DNA of 64,000 nt from assembly GCF_017654505.1 (NCBI RefSeq), contig NC_054555.1, positions 771,775-835,774 of the forward strand. Reading direction: 5' to 3'. The stretch comes from Polyodon spathula. Its lineage: Eukaryota > Chordata > Actinopteri > Acipenseriformes > Polyodontidae. A program made the translations under genes and the position numbers. The notes under the pieces are model-generated. The model had not been told where the DNA came from and did not search any database. It was given only the letters and a program-made list of their open reading frames with translations. Positions 37,162 through 52,935 of the stretch are shown here, piece after piece (positions within the stretch are counted from its first letter, which is position 1; each line of letters begins with the position of its first letter).

Positions 37162-38729
37162 CTGGAGGTGGGGGGGACAAAATAAAGAATGAAGCTAGAC
37201 TAAGTAATAATTGGATTACTGTACCTGACGCTACTGAAGACATGGATGCAACAACACAAATATTTGAAGGGATGGGAAATGGGGAGCATTACAGAGGGTA
37301 AGCTTTAAAAGGTTATCCAATTCAATATTTTAAATCTACTTTTCTAGAAGCAATGCTGGGACCACTGGTCTATAAGTAAAGAAATATATAGTACAGCGAG
37401 ATGCTCACGTTCTACAAATAACTAATAAAAAACATAAAAGGCACACCATTTAAATTGTGATCATGAACTGTATTGTAAAATATAACTAAAGTCACAAACC
37501 TTGCATGTTAGTGCTCTGTTCTCCTGGTATAAAATCTGTGGTGCTCATGCAACAAGTCACCCCTGGAGCGCATAGCCACAATGGAACTCACTATTTAATA
37601 CTTGCTGCAATAGGGATGCTCTTGGATACACAATGGTGTTAAGATACAGCAAGGCTTTGTAGACCGTGCTTAACACAAAACAAAGACTTGATGATTAATA
37701 AGATATACTGTAAGGCACCGTCTATCCTGGCCATCCAATAGTTTCACTGGAAAAATCAGCTAAAGAAATGAGAGATATTCTGGTTAAACATTATATAGCA
37801 TAGTGCACAACAAAACCACCATAATAAGAATGTAAAAACAAACATATTCTGTGAGGGAGACTTGTTTCCGTTTTCATTTAAGCATGCAAGATCAGGCATA
37901 ATTCTCTCCACCCCTTAATTGGGGGGAGGGGGTGTTGCCAATTTTCAAAAGCAATTTTCTCCTCCAAGAATTCAAACATTGTATGTTTGTGCCAGAGTGG
38001 AATTTGAGGAGCTATTGATCATGCAAAAACAGCTTTTATTCCTTCCCTCATTTTAAATTCCATATAACGGCTTCAGAAATGTATTTATAAACAGCTTTAG
38101 ATTCAGTTTATATAGAAAAATGTTTAGGGACTACTAATTAGGACACATTTGACTGTGAAAAGATGCAGTGGATTAGGGGGCCAGTATGCATGCAAGAAAG
38201 ACTCCTATGCATGTAGGAACTTGAGCTTCCTCAGTATCTGCAAGCCTCATCATAGACAGGCCGTTTAGGAGAACTTATGATCAGTGGTCAAAACCCCTTG
38301 CACCCACAGACTGCAACTTGCGATTTGGAGCCAATGTGGTGCAGGTGCCTGTGACCAGAAATCTACTTGGTTATTACTAGTATGTTACAAAGCTGTTCGT
38401 CTCACACTCTATTTCACCAAACACAGCTTAAATAGAAAAACGTAAATTAAAAATTACAAATGTCGACAAAACATCAACGTTTAAGAAGCCCGTCACTGTA
38501 TTTTAAAAATGTACCACAACTTGTAGTAAAGGTTACACTTCCTGTACAGCGTGCAGTGTCAATGTACAAAACCTGTATTGTCATGGAATGTAGAGTTTCG
38601 TGTGAAACACTGATGTACTTTCGCTGTGAAAGAAGTATTACCTACCTTTGTTTCCAATATCCTCTAATTTAATATGTCATAACTGAAAGCATTTCAAGGC
38701 TGAAATAAAGTTAACCTTTCTATTTGTCG

Positions 38730-40017
38730 ATTTAAGAATAAAACGTTTATTTTTTAAGGGGGGGGGTGGGGGGAGGAGAGAGAAAAGACATACAGTTTAC
38801 CAGTATTTATTAACAATACTAAGAGGTTGTGTACCAAGAATTATACAAAGGAGACATTAAAAGATGTACGAAGCTCTTACAATTGAATCCCTCGAGTCCA
38901 TTTGATTTAAATGATTTTAAAATCTGTGAAAAACTTTGATCAAGTCTTGCCAAATCCTCTGAATTGTTTGAAGCTCGGGTGTGCGCAGATACAAGAATAC
39001 ACCAAACTACTGTCCGTGAAAAATCAACTACTGTAGCAAATATTTAAACAAAAACATACATGCTTTAAAAGGAAATAAATCACATTGTTTAAACACTGAG
39101 GAAAGTTTAACATTTCGTAGTTTAATCCCAACGGCAGTGAACCCAAGTTTCTAAACACAATCCTTAGTAGAGTAACAAAATTACATACTGCACGGACAAA
39201 TCCAAATCAGTTTTTAAGTCATTAAATGCTATTTTAAAACGCTTTTCGCAAAGCTGGTATCCGTTACCTGCAGTTAGAATTAAGAAAGCACAGTATTAAC
39301 CCGAAAAAATCTCTTCTGGTACTACCGTACTAACTGCAACCGAATTTAGTGCACAGCTAAGGACTAAAACGTTCTCAAGTTCACTGCAATTGACGCATTA
39401 ATTACTGGAAAAGGGGTCCTGGAAAAACCACACGTAATATGTTTAAATACAAATACAAAAAGAAAAAAGCTACAAAATAGAAACACTAAAACTGAAAAAG
39501 CACTAAACAAACGAGACATCTAATCTCCATAAAGGTTAATTTTTATTATAGATATACAGAAAAAAGGTTAATTACGGTCAGGGACGATTACAATAAACTC
39601 AAATTAATGCCCCCCCCCCACAAAAAAATAATATAAATCCAGGCAATCAGATCTTAACCCTGGACGAGGAAATGGTCTAGCGAATTAGGAAAGGCGACGG
39701 CATCTGCTTCTATAGCTTTGTAGCTTCTTGTACTGCTGCTAAACACTGTGGCCATTTTAAGTAGTCGGATTTCTGGCAAGGGTTTCCCTACCTGTTAGGA
39801 CCAGCCTGGGATTGTGAGGTCTCCTTTTCCTCAGGGCTAGGACTGGGTGTTCACAGTGTGCCCGTCAATCCCATTCCAGAATTCGGCCAGACATTTAAAG
39901 AAGTGTATCGAGTTCTGTTTGTGGGGAATCCAGTATAGGACCGTGGGCTTTGATTCTGGCTATGCGATGGAGCCGCTCTTTGTGTAGCCACACAGCGGGA
40001 GCGACGCAGGCCTCGCC
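38730..40017 (-). other. 3' UTR of hnrnpa0 copy 2
   Basis: About 1.28 kb from the stop codon to a minus-strand AATAAA at 38,746-38,751 (another at 39,542-39,547). It is alignable with the copy 4 3' UTR: for example the ACATACA...ACCAGTA...AACAAT...CTAAGAGGTT block at 38,789-38,828 matches 56,030-56,070, and ATTGTGAGGTCTCCTTT is shared near 39,815 and 57,158. Confidence 0.6.
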
Positions 40018-40953
<936 letters not shown>

Positions 40954-41036
40954 CTAGGATCACAAGATTAACGTTCTTGAACTTCTTCTCTGCGCTGGTA
41001 CGGCTGAGCAATCCAAAACGAGGCTGGCGCGGCTCC

Positions 41037-41074
41037 TATAAATAGCTGACGTGGGTGGAGCTCTCATGACGTCA
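41037..41074 (-). promoter_or_regulatory. CRE and TATA, hnrnpa0 copy 2 promoter
   Basis: A perfect palindromic CRE TGACGTCA at 41,067-41,074 lies about 25 bp upstream of a TATTTATA box (41,037-41,044, minus strand). That box is 93 bp from the ATG, a good geometry for a TATA promoter with a 5' UTR of about 60 nt. Confidence 0.65.
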
Positions 41075-41703
41075 CAAAGCCCCTCCAGTTCTACAAACCA
41101 TTCATTGGTTGTACTTTGTTGCGTTCAAAGACCCCCCCCTCCCCATCCCCCACCTCATCCCAGACAACATTACCGTATGTGCCTTGTTTTGGTTACATCT
41201 CATCATTTGCCTCAAGTTTAGTTTGTAAATGTAATTTGAATAGTAGATATATATATTAATATATATATTATGATAATATAGGAAATATATACCTACCAAA
41301 AAGGAACAAAATCAAGTCTGCCTAGCTCTTTCTACCATGCTAGCTGAAAAGGCAGAAGCCAAAACGTTGTAGCTCATTAAATATCAGTTTGCCAATTACT
41401 TTTCTTCCTCATTATATACTGGTATATATAATTTAAAATTTGACTCAGTAATAATACAATGTCATATAAAATATAAGTAAACATGTCAAACCTTATTGTT
41501 ACAAAGGGTGTTTCTAGTTTTGAACCCTGTTTTGTGTACCAGCCATTGCATTATGGGGTTCAATTTGCACAGTTTATGAAGATATGCTTTCTTTATCACA
41601 TTGTTAATGCATGCTGTTGCCCAGTATAAATCATCCTCAAAGTATTTAGGCGGTTGTGGCATATTTTTTGATGCCTGTACATTCTAATTATAATCAGTGG
41701 TGC

Positions 41704-41765
41704 AATGATTGATAGCTAGATATAGATAGATACAGTAGATAGATAGATAGACAGACAGACAGACA
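41704..41765. repeat. GATA/GACA tetranucleotide array
   Basis: (GATA)n switching to (GACA)n, with flanking degenerate ATAGATA units. Confidence 0.9.
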
Positions 41766-42489
41766 TAGGTAGATATTGTTGCATGTTTTATAAGCACACA
41801 AATGAGTGGTGGTAGTCAGTGTTTTCTGACACAGGTGTCTGTCTTTTATTAGATAAAAATGTTATCTTATAATGTATCAAGCAACATTCTTGAATAACAC
41901 TGTAGATCGTACACATCCCATAATATGGGTTATTTACACTTTTACGCAGGGGTGTTCCCTGTAGTTTAGCACAGGCACACAACGATTCAGATTTTGCTTT
42001 GTCATTGTTAACAACTGTTGCACCAACCAAGGGGGAGGTGCGGGGTGAGAGACTGGGTTTCATGTTGGTACATTAACACAACAGCAGCAAGCCTTTGGCA
42101 GGTATGACCTTTCACAGAAATGCCCCAATTCCTTTAGTCCCCCCTCCTCCCAATTGAACTAAAATTTCAAACCATTATGAGATTAAACAGCATCAGGTTA
42201 TTGTATATGCAGAAACAACACAATTATATATTTAATCAAATAAAAAAAAGACACTCTATTGAGAACTTTATGAAGTACTTGTGTTTTTTTTTTCCCATGA
42301 ATCACATTTAATTTATTTTTTTTCATTTGACTTATTTAATCTTTCCTTAAATACCCCATTCGATTGGTAGCCTCACCAAGCTAACCATGTCTCATTAACA
42401 AAGGCATATCAGAGAGGAATAAAATAAATGCAACAATATAAAATTACCCCAACAGTGGCTAGTTCTATACTCCACCATTGCTGCCCTAA

Positions 42490-42560
42490 TAAAAGTTTCC
42501 CATAGTAAAAGCAAAGTGTAATAAAGCATAGTGAAAGCATGACATATATAAGCATTGTAC
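42490..42560 (-). repeat. Dispersed repeat fragment, related to 4.06 kb
   Basis: The reverse complement contains CACTATGCTTTATTACACTT and TGCTTTTACTATGGGAAAC, matching the plus-strand fragment at 4,057-4,125. Confidence 0.6.
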
Positions 42561-43937
42561 AAGATGAGAAGACAGTCCTGGTTACAGCAAAGTAGTGTCA
42601 GCCAGGCCATCACACAAACCCAGCAAGACCCAGTGGCGAGTCTCAATCAAACCTGTAAAATACACAAGCTCACAGGAAGCAAGAAATGTCACGTCACATT
42701 ATCCCTAGTCTGAATCACCCATTTGGAAACTAGAGTCAATCAGGTGAAATTCAATTATAGGGAAACTGTGAACACATGCTGGAAAAAAAACAATCAAACA
42801 AACATAGGGTTCTATTCAATTGATCAAAGACCATCACCATTTAAACAATTTAATTTTAGCCCTTCCTGGCACATTTGCATAGAAAGATAGACACCAAAGA
42901 GACTTCAGATCTCTGTATGATTATTTCACTTTCATAACCTTAGGACATGATGGGGGCTGTTTTAATTATTTCAGATCTAACTTTCAGTTCAGTTTATGGA
43001 TTTATTAAATGTTTAGCCATTCAATGAATAAATACATAAATAAATTAAACTCATCGGTCCTAAAATGTATTTAGTACATTGTTAATTTGTTTTGTTGTGT
43101 CTTCAAACAGTTCATGTCAATACCTACTCTCTCATTAAATGTTGAACACTTTTTCTTCTTATGAATTTGGCACAATCAATAAGAGTGCAAGTTTAAACAG
43201 TGCGGTTTTGTTTCCTGCAGTCAGTTTATGAACAGTTGTAAAAGTGGAAGCTCTATGGCACATCATTTTATTTTGTGTTTAAATAGTGGATTTCAGATCA
43301 ATGCAACAATGCTAAATGTAGTTAGTGTTGGAGCCCCTTGCAGTGTTTACAACCAGCACATTATGTTTGCTGTATTCTGATTTTGTACTTAAAAAAAACA
43401 AGTGTACCATCAATGTGGTATTTCTTTGTTTAAAATATTTAGACCAGGACAGACCCTAGAGGGAGCATGTCGTTTCTGAGGGAGACATATGCCTTATTTC
43501 AGCAGCAGAAGGGTGGTTCAGTTTGCAAGAGCATGAAAAGCTTGAATGTAGGTGGTAAGAAAAGTTGTTGAATGCGACAAGTAGCCTGGCATTTGCAAAC
43601 ACTATTACAATCACTTTATCACCGTTGCCAGGGCTATGTGCTGAGCACCCCCCCAGTAACCAGTGCTAAAGAATGTCCTCACCAAACAATGCAACATTAC
43701 CTTGAAATCATGAACACTGTACATACTTTAATGCTAACTTATGGCATATACATTAACTGCAGACTTGTATTTTTACTATGTTACAATACGGCTGTGAAAC
43801 AAACATTTTTAATTACAATGCTGCTGATAGAATATACCTAACAAGTCTGCATGAACATAATGGATATTAAAACACCCAGTGCACAGCTTATGTTGAGCGC
43901 TGTACGCTGTATGACAGGTAAGCATTGTCACTGTCAC

Positions 43938-44110
43938 TGGTGCAATTGATTTGAAGAAGACTAACATTAACATGGATAAAGTTAAATGGTTAATTGAGCT
44001 CTGCCTTTGTTTTCTGGCAGCCCTGCTTAATTCCAGTTACAGTTGGTATGCATGTCTGTACAAATATATAGACACACATGGACAGCAGGGCAAAACTGAG
44101 CTGTTCACAG
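43938..44110 (+). repeat. Dispersed repeat, direct copy of the 32.6-kb fragment
   Basis: Near-identical in reverse complement to 32,598-32,772 from CACTGGTGCAATTG to GAGCTGTTCAC. The open frame with WYACLYKYIDTHGQQG is kept. The edges of similarity are sharp, as expected of an inserted element fragment. Confidence 0.7.
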
Positions 44111-47100
44111 CAGCCTGTTTGAACAACATCACTCACATGATGTTTTCAGGTATCAGGGTTAGAAACTAACAACATTGTGCTACTAGTCCAAAGGACTAGT
44201 ACCTTTATAAACTTGCTAGTCCTTATGTGAAGTGCCTAAGTTCGAATCAACAACAGTTGGGGTCCCAAAAAATAGGCTTAGATTTTGCTAAAAAATAAAG
44301 TGTTATAATTTTTTATTTTTTAAAGCACCTTGATAAACACTCCTACAGATCGATCAATCATCTACTTACACCTCGCTACTGAGCGACTACTGTCTGTACT
44401 ATGTGCTGAGAAACCGACACTGACAGCACCAGACCGGATGACTGAGGAAAAAAATTCTCTCATCTGTGTTACCTTGCTGACCACGAAGCTCAGCTTGAAA
44501 TTGACCCCAATGACACAAATAAAATGTTTATTTTATTATACATTACATCTGTTGCGATTCACAAAAATGCTGGCTAGCTATGAAAGTAAATTAACGTACT
44601 CACATACGGTCTTCACCAAAGTCCCAATTAAATATAGTACATTTCACTGTAGGCCTAGGGATGAAATTGTTAGCTAGGTGGCTTTTTTTTTTTTTTTTTT
44701 TTTTAAATTAGCAGTGGGAGAAAAACGCTTCAGCAAGTACAGTAGAATCTGCCAGAACTGGCAGACTCTGTATCTAGTGGTTAGATACTAATGAGAGCAT
44801 TACAAAATCAAAAGAAAAACGAGGGAAACGCAGATCTCTAAGAAAGCTGGGAGACTTTTTATAAATGGATTTTATATTTTTAAACGCTGCAATAACACTC
44901 ATGAAGCATCCACACTATAATTTGACAGAACAGGGGATTTATTTGCACTATGCAGGACCTTATTTTTCCCCATTGGTGCTTCACAGCCATTATGGCTGCA
45001 GCGTCCTTTCAGCTACAACACAGATGTTCGTAGGAAGTGCTTGGATCCAAACATTAACACGATTTTGTGGTTCAAGCGGCACCAGTAGGAAAATAACAAC
45101 AGCAAGAACGTGGATTTTCAACGTGTTTAATAAGGCCATCTCAGAAGAGTCCAAAAATAAAAGTAGAAAACCTTGCTAATCTGCAAGACAAATGTGCAAA
45201 ACTTGTAATTTAGAAATGTTTATTGATGCAAGTTATTATGTTTCAGGTTTTAAAATTATATATTTACTGTAAATAACAATGTTTAAATTGCCGTTATCCT
45301 CTTATTTTAATGTCCTTACATTTAACCATGAAACCAAAACGGTAGGAAAGAATATTCTACATTGTATTACCGTGTTTTTTTTATCATTATTTGTCCATCT
45401 TACCATAGATAAGTTTTAGTAGTTTCAGTTCATTCATAAAGAAAGCTACCAACTGTCCCAATTTTCCCCAAGACAGTCCCCTTTTTAGGTGCTACCAGAT
45501 CTGAAATATGAAAATTATTGTACAACCCAAAAAATGCCAGAACACACACATTTTTGTCCTTAACATATGATCATATTGCTGGAAATAGCTCTTAACTTGC
45601 AGTTTGTGTATGCTAAACTAATAATGTGAAAAGTAATGTATTAAGCATATTTGTATAATGTCTAAATTTAGTTAGCTGGAATTCATTGTGGAGTGGTCTA
45701 AATGAAGTATTTTGAGATCTATATTACAGAGGCATAACAGGAAAGCAAATTCTTCTAACCGGGCGTCAACATGCTTGCAGTAATACAGGTTTGGGAGACA
45801 ATACAAGAAATATTGGAGCCAAAGAGAATGTTGCTGCCCCTTTCCTGCGCCTAGACAGAATATCTCTCTGTAAACTCTATGTAACGTTCACCAGACAATC
45901 TGGGTGTCTATATAGTATTACTATCACCTAAACACAATTATTGGCTCGTTTTTTCAGGGCCATAAGCTCAGCAGTAAATTCCATATTACAATCGCGGTAC
46001 TTTGCTTAACTGTGGTTGTTGGTCACAGGATTTAACCAGCCGCTGAGCAAAGGTTGCACCTCCCACAGCTTTTGGCTAGTTATCCCGTTTTCATGAATGT
46101 CTGTTTGCCCATAGCTCTATAGTAATTAAACATTACCCTGCTGGACTGAGGTAAACCTAAAGATACTAACTGGCTCTATAATGCACGCGACAGGGCAGGT
46201 TTTTAAAGTTGGCCCTAAACTGAAAGAAATTCATCTGTAAATGAAGCGTTAAACCTTTACTAAACTGATATCGTTGCTTAATTACCATGAGGCAGCATGA
46301 CGATTTATCTTGGATATTTTTATTTTTGTTATGTATTTTATACTGATAAAATGCAGAATTAGATAGAGTAAGTATTAGTTAACTTCAGCACACAGCACAG
46401 CTCCACAACCCTTGCTGCAACTGTCCAAAAAAAAAAAAAAAACATTTTTAAAACACAATTCCACCTACCCCGCCAGTATTCCGTTTCCTGATAGTCCATT
46501 GACAGCGGCTGTTGTAGAGAAGCTCCACGCACTTTATTAAAAGGAGTAAGAGTTTATTGAAAGAATTCTGAGTAACCTGGATGTGCAAATTATGACATGT
46601 CCCGGATTTTAGGCTTCATAAAATGGGTAGCTTTATCCACAAATGCAACACAACTCTGCATTTTGTATGTTACCCGCTGCAACGTAATTTTTGAATTTAA
46701 TTTATTATGTTGAAGAGAGTAGAATGTTACTAAAATTTAACAAAAACAATCCCATGGACTAAGGATAAAAGCCAATGTCTGGCTTGAGCACAGGGAGCTG
46801 TGTCCTCACAGGCTCCAATCTAAGCTATGGTGAAAAGCTTTGCATCACCCTATAGAATGAATTCATTTTGCTTTACAAAAAAGATTACATGAACATATTG
46901 TAGTTTTCCCCCCCACAATACTTGCCGAAAACTGACAACCGGAAAAATATGACACTGAAATCAAACTGTACTAATTCCGGTAGACTGTTTTGATATCATT
47001 TTGTAGTGTCCGATTACCTTAAATGATCAGAAAGTATGTTTAGATGGTTTTTTTTTTTTTTTTTTTTAAATATAAATGGTCTCAATCCTAAAACTTTTGG

Positions 47101-47729
47101 CCACAGCTGGAGGTTGACAATACAAAAGCAGCATTTGCCACGTAGTGATGCAAGTTAAGCTGTGTTGTTTCTTTGTGCCCAATAATTAGCTTTATATATG
47201 AATCCTAAGCAAAATTACACAGCCTCAGACACAAGTTTAGTGGCCATGCTGCCCTGTTCAAATGCAGGCAGCCGATGGCTATTTTGGCCTTGCCCTTTGT
47301 GTTGCTAGTTTATAGCCCTGCAACATTTTATAGTCTCATCACTTCAGAAAGACAAACTGGGGATTCTTACATTACCTTTTTAAACACATTCCTGTAAAAT
47401 TGTATGACATTATGCACACTTTAGGTTTGCTTTTTATTGACAAAATAAGATCGAGCTTGCCCTAATCCGAACTTTATAATATAAACCTCAAGCTTAGGAC
47501 CCTTGGAAAAACTGAATTAGGCTCATTGGCCAGATGGGTTGTGAGCTTCAACTGCAGAGTGCAGTATCCCCCGGCAACCGCTAAACCGAGCACCGCCAGA
47601 TTCAAATCTCGGCCTCCACTGCGGCACCTAGCGTTTTAGAACAGCAGCACAACACACAAAATGGGGCCCACACAAGTAGCACGTGGTATGGAAATACCCC
47701 CATCAACACAATAAAACAATACCACGGAC

Positions 47730-48027
47730 TTAAGGACTAAAAAACCTTTATTACAAAACATCAGAATGAAATGGAAACCATATGAAGTTTACAGAAGACT
47801 TCAGTTCCTTACAGTCATTTTCTAAATCCTTCAGGGAGTCGCACTGAGATCAATTTCCATTTACCACAAACATTACAAGTTAGACAACGAAGCAGTCATT
47901 AGGAGAGATAGCGAGTCAAAATACGTTCAAGTTAAAAAAAAAAAAAAGTTCGTGTTACATGCAAGAAAAAACGTTAATACAACGCAAAACATTTCAATTG
48001 CAGTGTTTATTGTTGGTTCTCGATTTT

Positions 48028-48060
<33 letters not shown>

Positions 48061-48265
48061 TAAAAACCATGAAGAAATGCAGCAAGAGGAAACTGCAATC
48101 CTTCCCTGCATAGCAAGACGAGGCAGTTTAAAAATCCACAAATCAGACATTTAGGCATTACATTTGGTTTAGACTATACTCGGTACCCTGAGTTATTACA
48201 CAATACAGTTAGAATTATAGTACAAACTTTGGGTATTTAATTTGCACAGATCTGCTACCAAATTA

Positions 48266-48307
<42 letters not shown>

Positions 48308-48932
48308 GAACTTAACTGGGTTCACTGCACCACCACTCAGTAATGCTCAAGTAAAAGACAGACATAAAAAAAATAACCGTCACAAAATACATCCAACTAA
48401 AACATGCAGGTAAAACTAAATAAAACATGGACTAAACATCTGAATGTATGGAATCATAAAACCACTTCTGGACCTTTATTACAGAAATTAATTCGGGAGA
48501 CATGCCAATACAGTTCAAATGATTTCAGGATGCCCCCCACCCCCGTATTTTTCGGGGGAGAAAGCAATCTTGGAGCCTGAAATTCCAGGGTGGACTGCCA
48601 CTTTAAAAATGGACGGGCAACCGCGTGGTGCTAAAAAAAAAAAAAAAAAACCTACAGGTTTGTAACTGCGACAGTTCGTGGCCATTATATGTAGTAATTT
48701 GGCTGGATCTCCCCACGTGGTAAACGTATCTTACACAACTTGCAGGGGGAAAGATGCCAGGTGTCCCAGTCAATACTACTCTATAAAACTAGGCCAAATA
48801 TTTAATTAGAAAAAAAAGAAGTTCTGAGTTCTGTGTTTGGAGGAATCCAAAAGGACTCGAAGATCTTACCGGCTAGGTGACAGGGCCGCTCTTTGTGTAG
48901 CCACACACAGCGGGAGCTACGCAGGACTCGCT
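47730..48932 (-). other. 3' UTR of hnrnpa0 copy 3
   Basis: About 1.2 kb from the stop to a minus-strand AATAAA at 47,747-47,752, similar in length to copies 2 and 4. Contains long A runs on the plus strand (48,030-48,058 and 48,269-48,306), i.e. U runs in the transcript. Confidence 0.6.
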
Positions 48933-49919
<987 letters not shown>

Positions 49920-49995
49920 TCACGATGGCAATGATGTAATTTGAATAACGCGTTTCCTCTTATGAATGTTAGTACGAGGGGCGTGCCAGTGTAAA

Positions 49996-50001
49996 ACGTC
50001 A
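49996..50001 (-). promoter_or_regulatory. CRE half-site, hnrnpa0 copy 3
   Basis: TGACGT on the minus strand about 134 bp upstream of the ATG. No clear TATA was seen. Confidence 0.35.
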
Positions 50002-50159
50002 CACACAGGCGAGTCGGATTCGCAGCCTCTCCCCCTTCCACAGAAACTTTTGAATTCATTCATTGCTGATTCAGGCCCCCACCCCCTCTCTCAGCATACC
50101 CGGGCAGATGTTCTTGCCTATTGTTCTCCTGAGTTTTCCGTAGATAAACCAAAAAAGTA

Positions 50160-51200
50160 ATAAAATCGCATGTAGTTAAAAGGGATGGAATGTACATTTA
50201 ATTATCAATACATTAATACATAACCAAACCGTATATACTTAATAAAAATAAAAAATAAATAAAAAATCATGAGTTAAAGTTTGTGTATGGGGGGTTTGCA
50301 TCTTACATTTAACACAATATTGTACAGGTAGGGAAAAACTTTTACAAAATCAGCTAGTGTAGTCACTAACAAAAAACTGCTGCAGAACTACTGCAAAAAA
50401 AAAAAAAAAACCATTCCGGTTAACTAAACAGTTTTTAGAAATACTAAAAGAAACATAGTAAGTTCACTGATAAACTTTCTACTCCAGCGAAAACAAAGCA
50501 TTGCAGTCTGCAGTTCTGTTACATTCCAGCAGTGCAGGTTTGTTTCTCCATTTAAAACAGAAGGGCAACCTTAGCTGAGTGAATAGGACCTGTATCTTTT
50601 TAAAAGAACAAGTGCTAGGGGTAAACCTATTTTTTTTATGTACAAAGTTGGCTAACACTACATTGATATAGGACCAAATCTTACTCGGGTATAAAATCTT
50701 GGCCAAATCAAATTATGGCCAGCTGTTTTGCAATTTTGAATACATTAAATATGTTTTTCTACCATCATCCAATGCTAGTTTCGGAAACTTCTATTAAAAG
50801 CATTTTAAACATGCATTAATAATAGCAATGTAGTTGTTGGAGTTTGAAAAAAATATTTGTGCTCCACAGTAGACAATGCTGTGTGGTCACATTTGGAAGT
50901 TTGTTTCATACTGAAATACAAGGCATGTATTTTTTTTTAATTTACTACACGTTGGTCAACTCTGTTGATGCTATTGATAATGTAGCGATCTCCGTTTCCG
51001 CAGACAGGCACCTCACACAGGGCGAGGCAATCCACACACAAGCGGAGGGCGGGCGCGAACCTGAGAGCTCTCGCACGCCAGCATGGCACCGACACCGCTG
51101 TACAAAAGAGCCTTCCCCCCCGTGCACGCTACAATAGCTTTTATGTTTGGCTCTCTGCATTTTAAACCACTTAGATATGCAGATTTGGAATGTGAACCAT
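50160..51200. other. Intergenic, no gene seen
   Basis: AT-rich apart from a small GC-rich patch at 50,985-51,130. Open frames across that patch exist on both strands but show no known domain. Confidence 0.45.
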
Positions 51201-51204
51201 TTTA

Positions 51205-51640
51205 TCAATCGATCAATCTATTTTATATAGCGCCTTTCATACTGGACCACCATCACAAAGCGCTTTACAAGATGCAGTAAGAAAACCCGTACTTCAAATA
51301 CAGATAAATGCATAATGTGATGGTACCATAATACATGAAATAGTAACAGCAACACAACAGCTAATAGCAGATCTCAGGCTAAAAGAGCATAGAAAGCAAG
51401 AGAGAACAGGTGGGTCTTGAGAGTTGATTTAAAGCGAGCGACGGTGTGAGCATCACACACCAAAGCTGTGAGAGTTCCAGAATCGGAGCCATGAAGTTAA
51501 ACGAGCGTTCTCAGAGGACCTCAGCTTGCGGGCATGGACATAGCGGGTCAGCAGGTCGAGGAGGCACTCGGGACCTATGTGATGAAGGGCACTGTAGATG
51601 AGCAGAAGACTTTTTTTTAAACACAGGACTGGGTGTAATA
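51205..51640 (-). mobile_element. Interspersed repeat sharing the SINE tail
   Basis: Read on the minus strand, it ends with TTGTAAAGCGCTTTGTGATG and CAGTATGAAAGGCGCTATAT, then a degenerate (GATT)n. That is the same tail as the SINE at 16.7 kb. The body (51,300-51,640) is different and has no tRNA-like head. It may be the 3' end of the partner LINE or a second SINE class. Confidence 0.6.
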
Positions 51641-52679
51641 GGCAGGGATAAACAATGAATTGTGTTTCAATCAAGGAGATGGTATTGAAATAACTGGCCA
51701 TATATAAAGTGCAATTAGTTACATACAAGCATACACTAGATAGCATTGGTGTCAGATTTACATGTAAAATTACCACTTAGTATATACACATTAGTATATT
51801 TCTTAAATTCACTTAAAACACAATGTATTTGCTCCATTGAGATTTGTGTATCAGGGAGCCATGGTCCTTAAATGCTGAAGCCCAGAGGCAATATCTGCGG
51901 TGTTTACCCTAGAACTACCATAACTAAATTGGATCACAATAATTCAGTAACTCAGACTAATGTTCTATTATATGAGTGATCTATTATATGAGGGGTGATT
52001 AAACAACTTGTGTGCACAGTGTGTGTGTGGCTGGAACTGCCTGGTGCATTTCAGTGATTTAATTATGGGCTGGTGATACTCAGGTAAGTCAATGGGCACA
52101 TTAGCACAACAGGCAAGCCATTCACAGTTGTGATCTCTCACAAACTGTCCCCCTATTCCTCTCCAGGCTTCCACAACTGGCACAAAGGAGTACAAATCTC
52201 TGCATAAACTTATCACCTCTCTCTAGAAGCGTGAAGGTGTACCCCTGCCGACAAACACAAAGAAGCCAATTTGACTGAAAGGCAGAGAAACAGTATCAAG
52301 GTATGGCAGATGGCTGTAAATGTTTCTTTAAAATGAATAACACTTAAAGTCTGATATAACCAGTGTTATTTACTGCTTTCCACAAGGGTAGTTTCACAAA
52401 CTGTGTTGAGGGATGAATAAATAAAAATGCTGCAATATTTCAAGAATTTATTAATTTTTTTTGGTGTGCAAATCCCCCTCAAAAGTTAATAATGGCAGAT
52501 CAGGGGCTACATTCAGATGTACTTGTTTTGTAACATTATCCCCCAAAAAAATAACCTTCAGAAAATTGTTAGCAAGTTTAACTTAATATTTTTACATTCA
52601 TTTAGTCATTGCAAACTACTCTGGTTTCCTAGCTTTTGGAAACCGCCAACAACAACATTTCAAAACTACTTCAAAATAC

Positions 52680-52935
52680 ATTTTATTTCATTCACAATGC
52701 GATACAAGCGCTTCCCAATGTGCTGTACACGCCAGGCCAGGACCAGCTGGTACAGTCAGTATAACAATGATCTGAACTCCTGTGCTGAACGTGAGCCAAG
52801 TCTTTAGGGATGGAGTTCCATGGTGTTGAGAGACGCTGGATAAAGGATTCACTGCAGGCCCATGGAGACCAGCCTCAGCACACTTCAGGGAGTGACGGGA
52901 TATGAAGACCAACCGCAGACGCTGTAAATAAGGCT
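52680..52935 (-). mobile_element. Interspersed repeat, possibly related to the 51.2-kb element
   Basis: Begins (plus) TTCACAATGCGATACAAGCGCTTCCCA and continues with GGGATGGAGTTCCATGGTG and a CGCTGGATAAAGGATTC segment. The layout resembles the 51.2-kb repeat (a tail-like GCGCTT motif followed by a GAGTTCCA-containing body), but the sequences are diverged. Confidence 0.4.

Larger units (their letters stand above)
41080..47735. other. Intergenic region between hnrnpa0 copies 2 and 3
   Basis: AT-rich, repeat-bearing DNA of 6.6 kb. It holds a tetranucleotide array, two dispersed repeat fragments and a small perfect hairpin (listed separately). Open frames at 43,572-43,841, 44,330-44,677 and 44,865-45,179 have no recognisable domains, no promoter or splice context and biased composition; I do not call them genes. 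Confidence 0.5.

Noticed and set aside
44330..45179. Two frames of 115 and 104 codons considered as genes
   Set aside because: No recognisable domain, no promoter or splice context, and composition like the surrounding AT-rich intergenic DNA.
47560..47630. tRNA-like segment with ATTCAAATCTC and possible GCAGT/CACTGC pairing
   Set aside because: The T-arm does not pair properly and the A-box is unclear; perhaps an old SINE head, but too weak to call.
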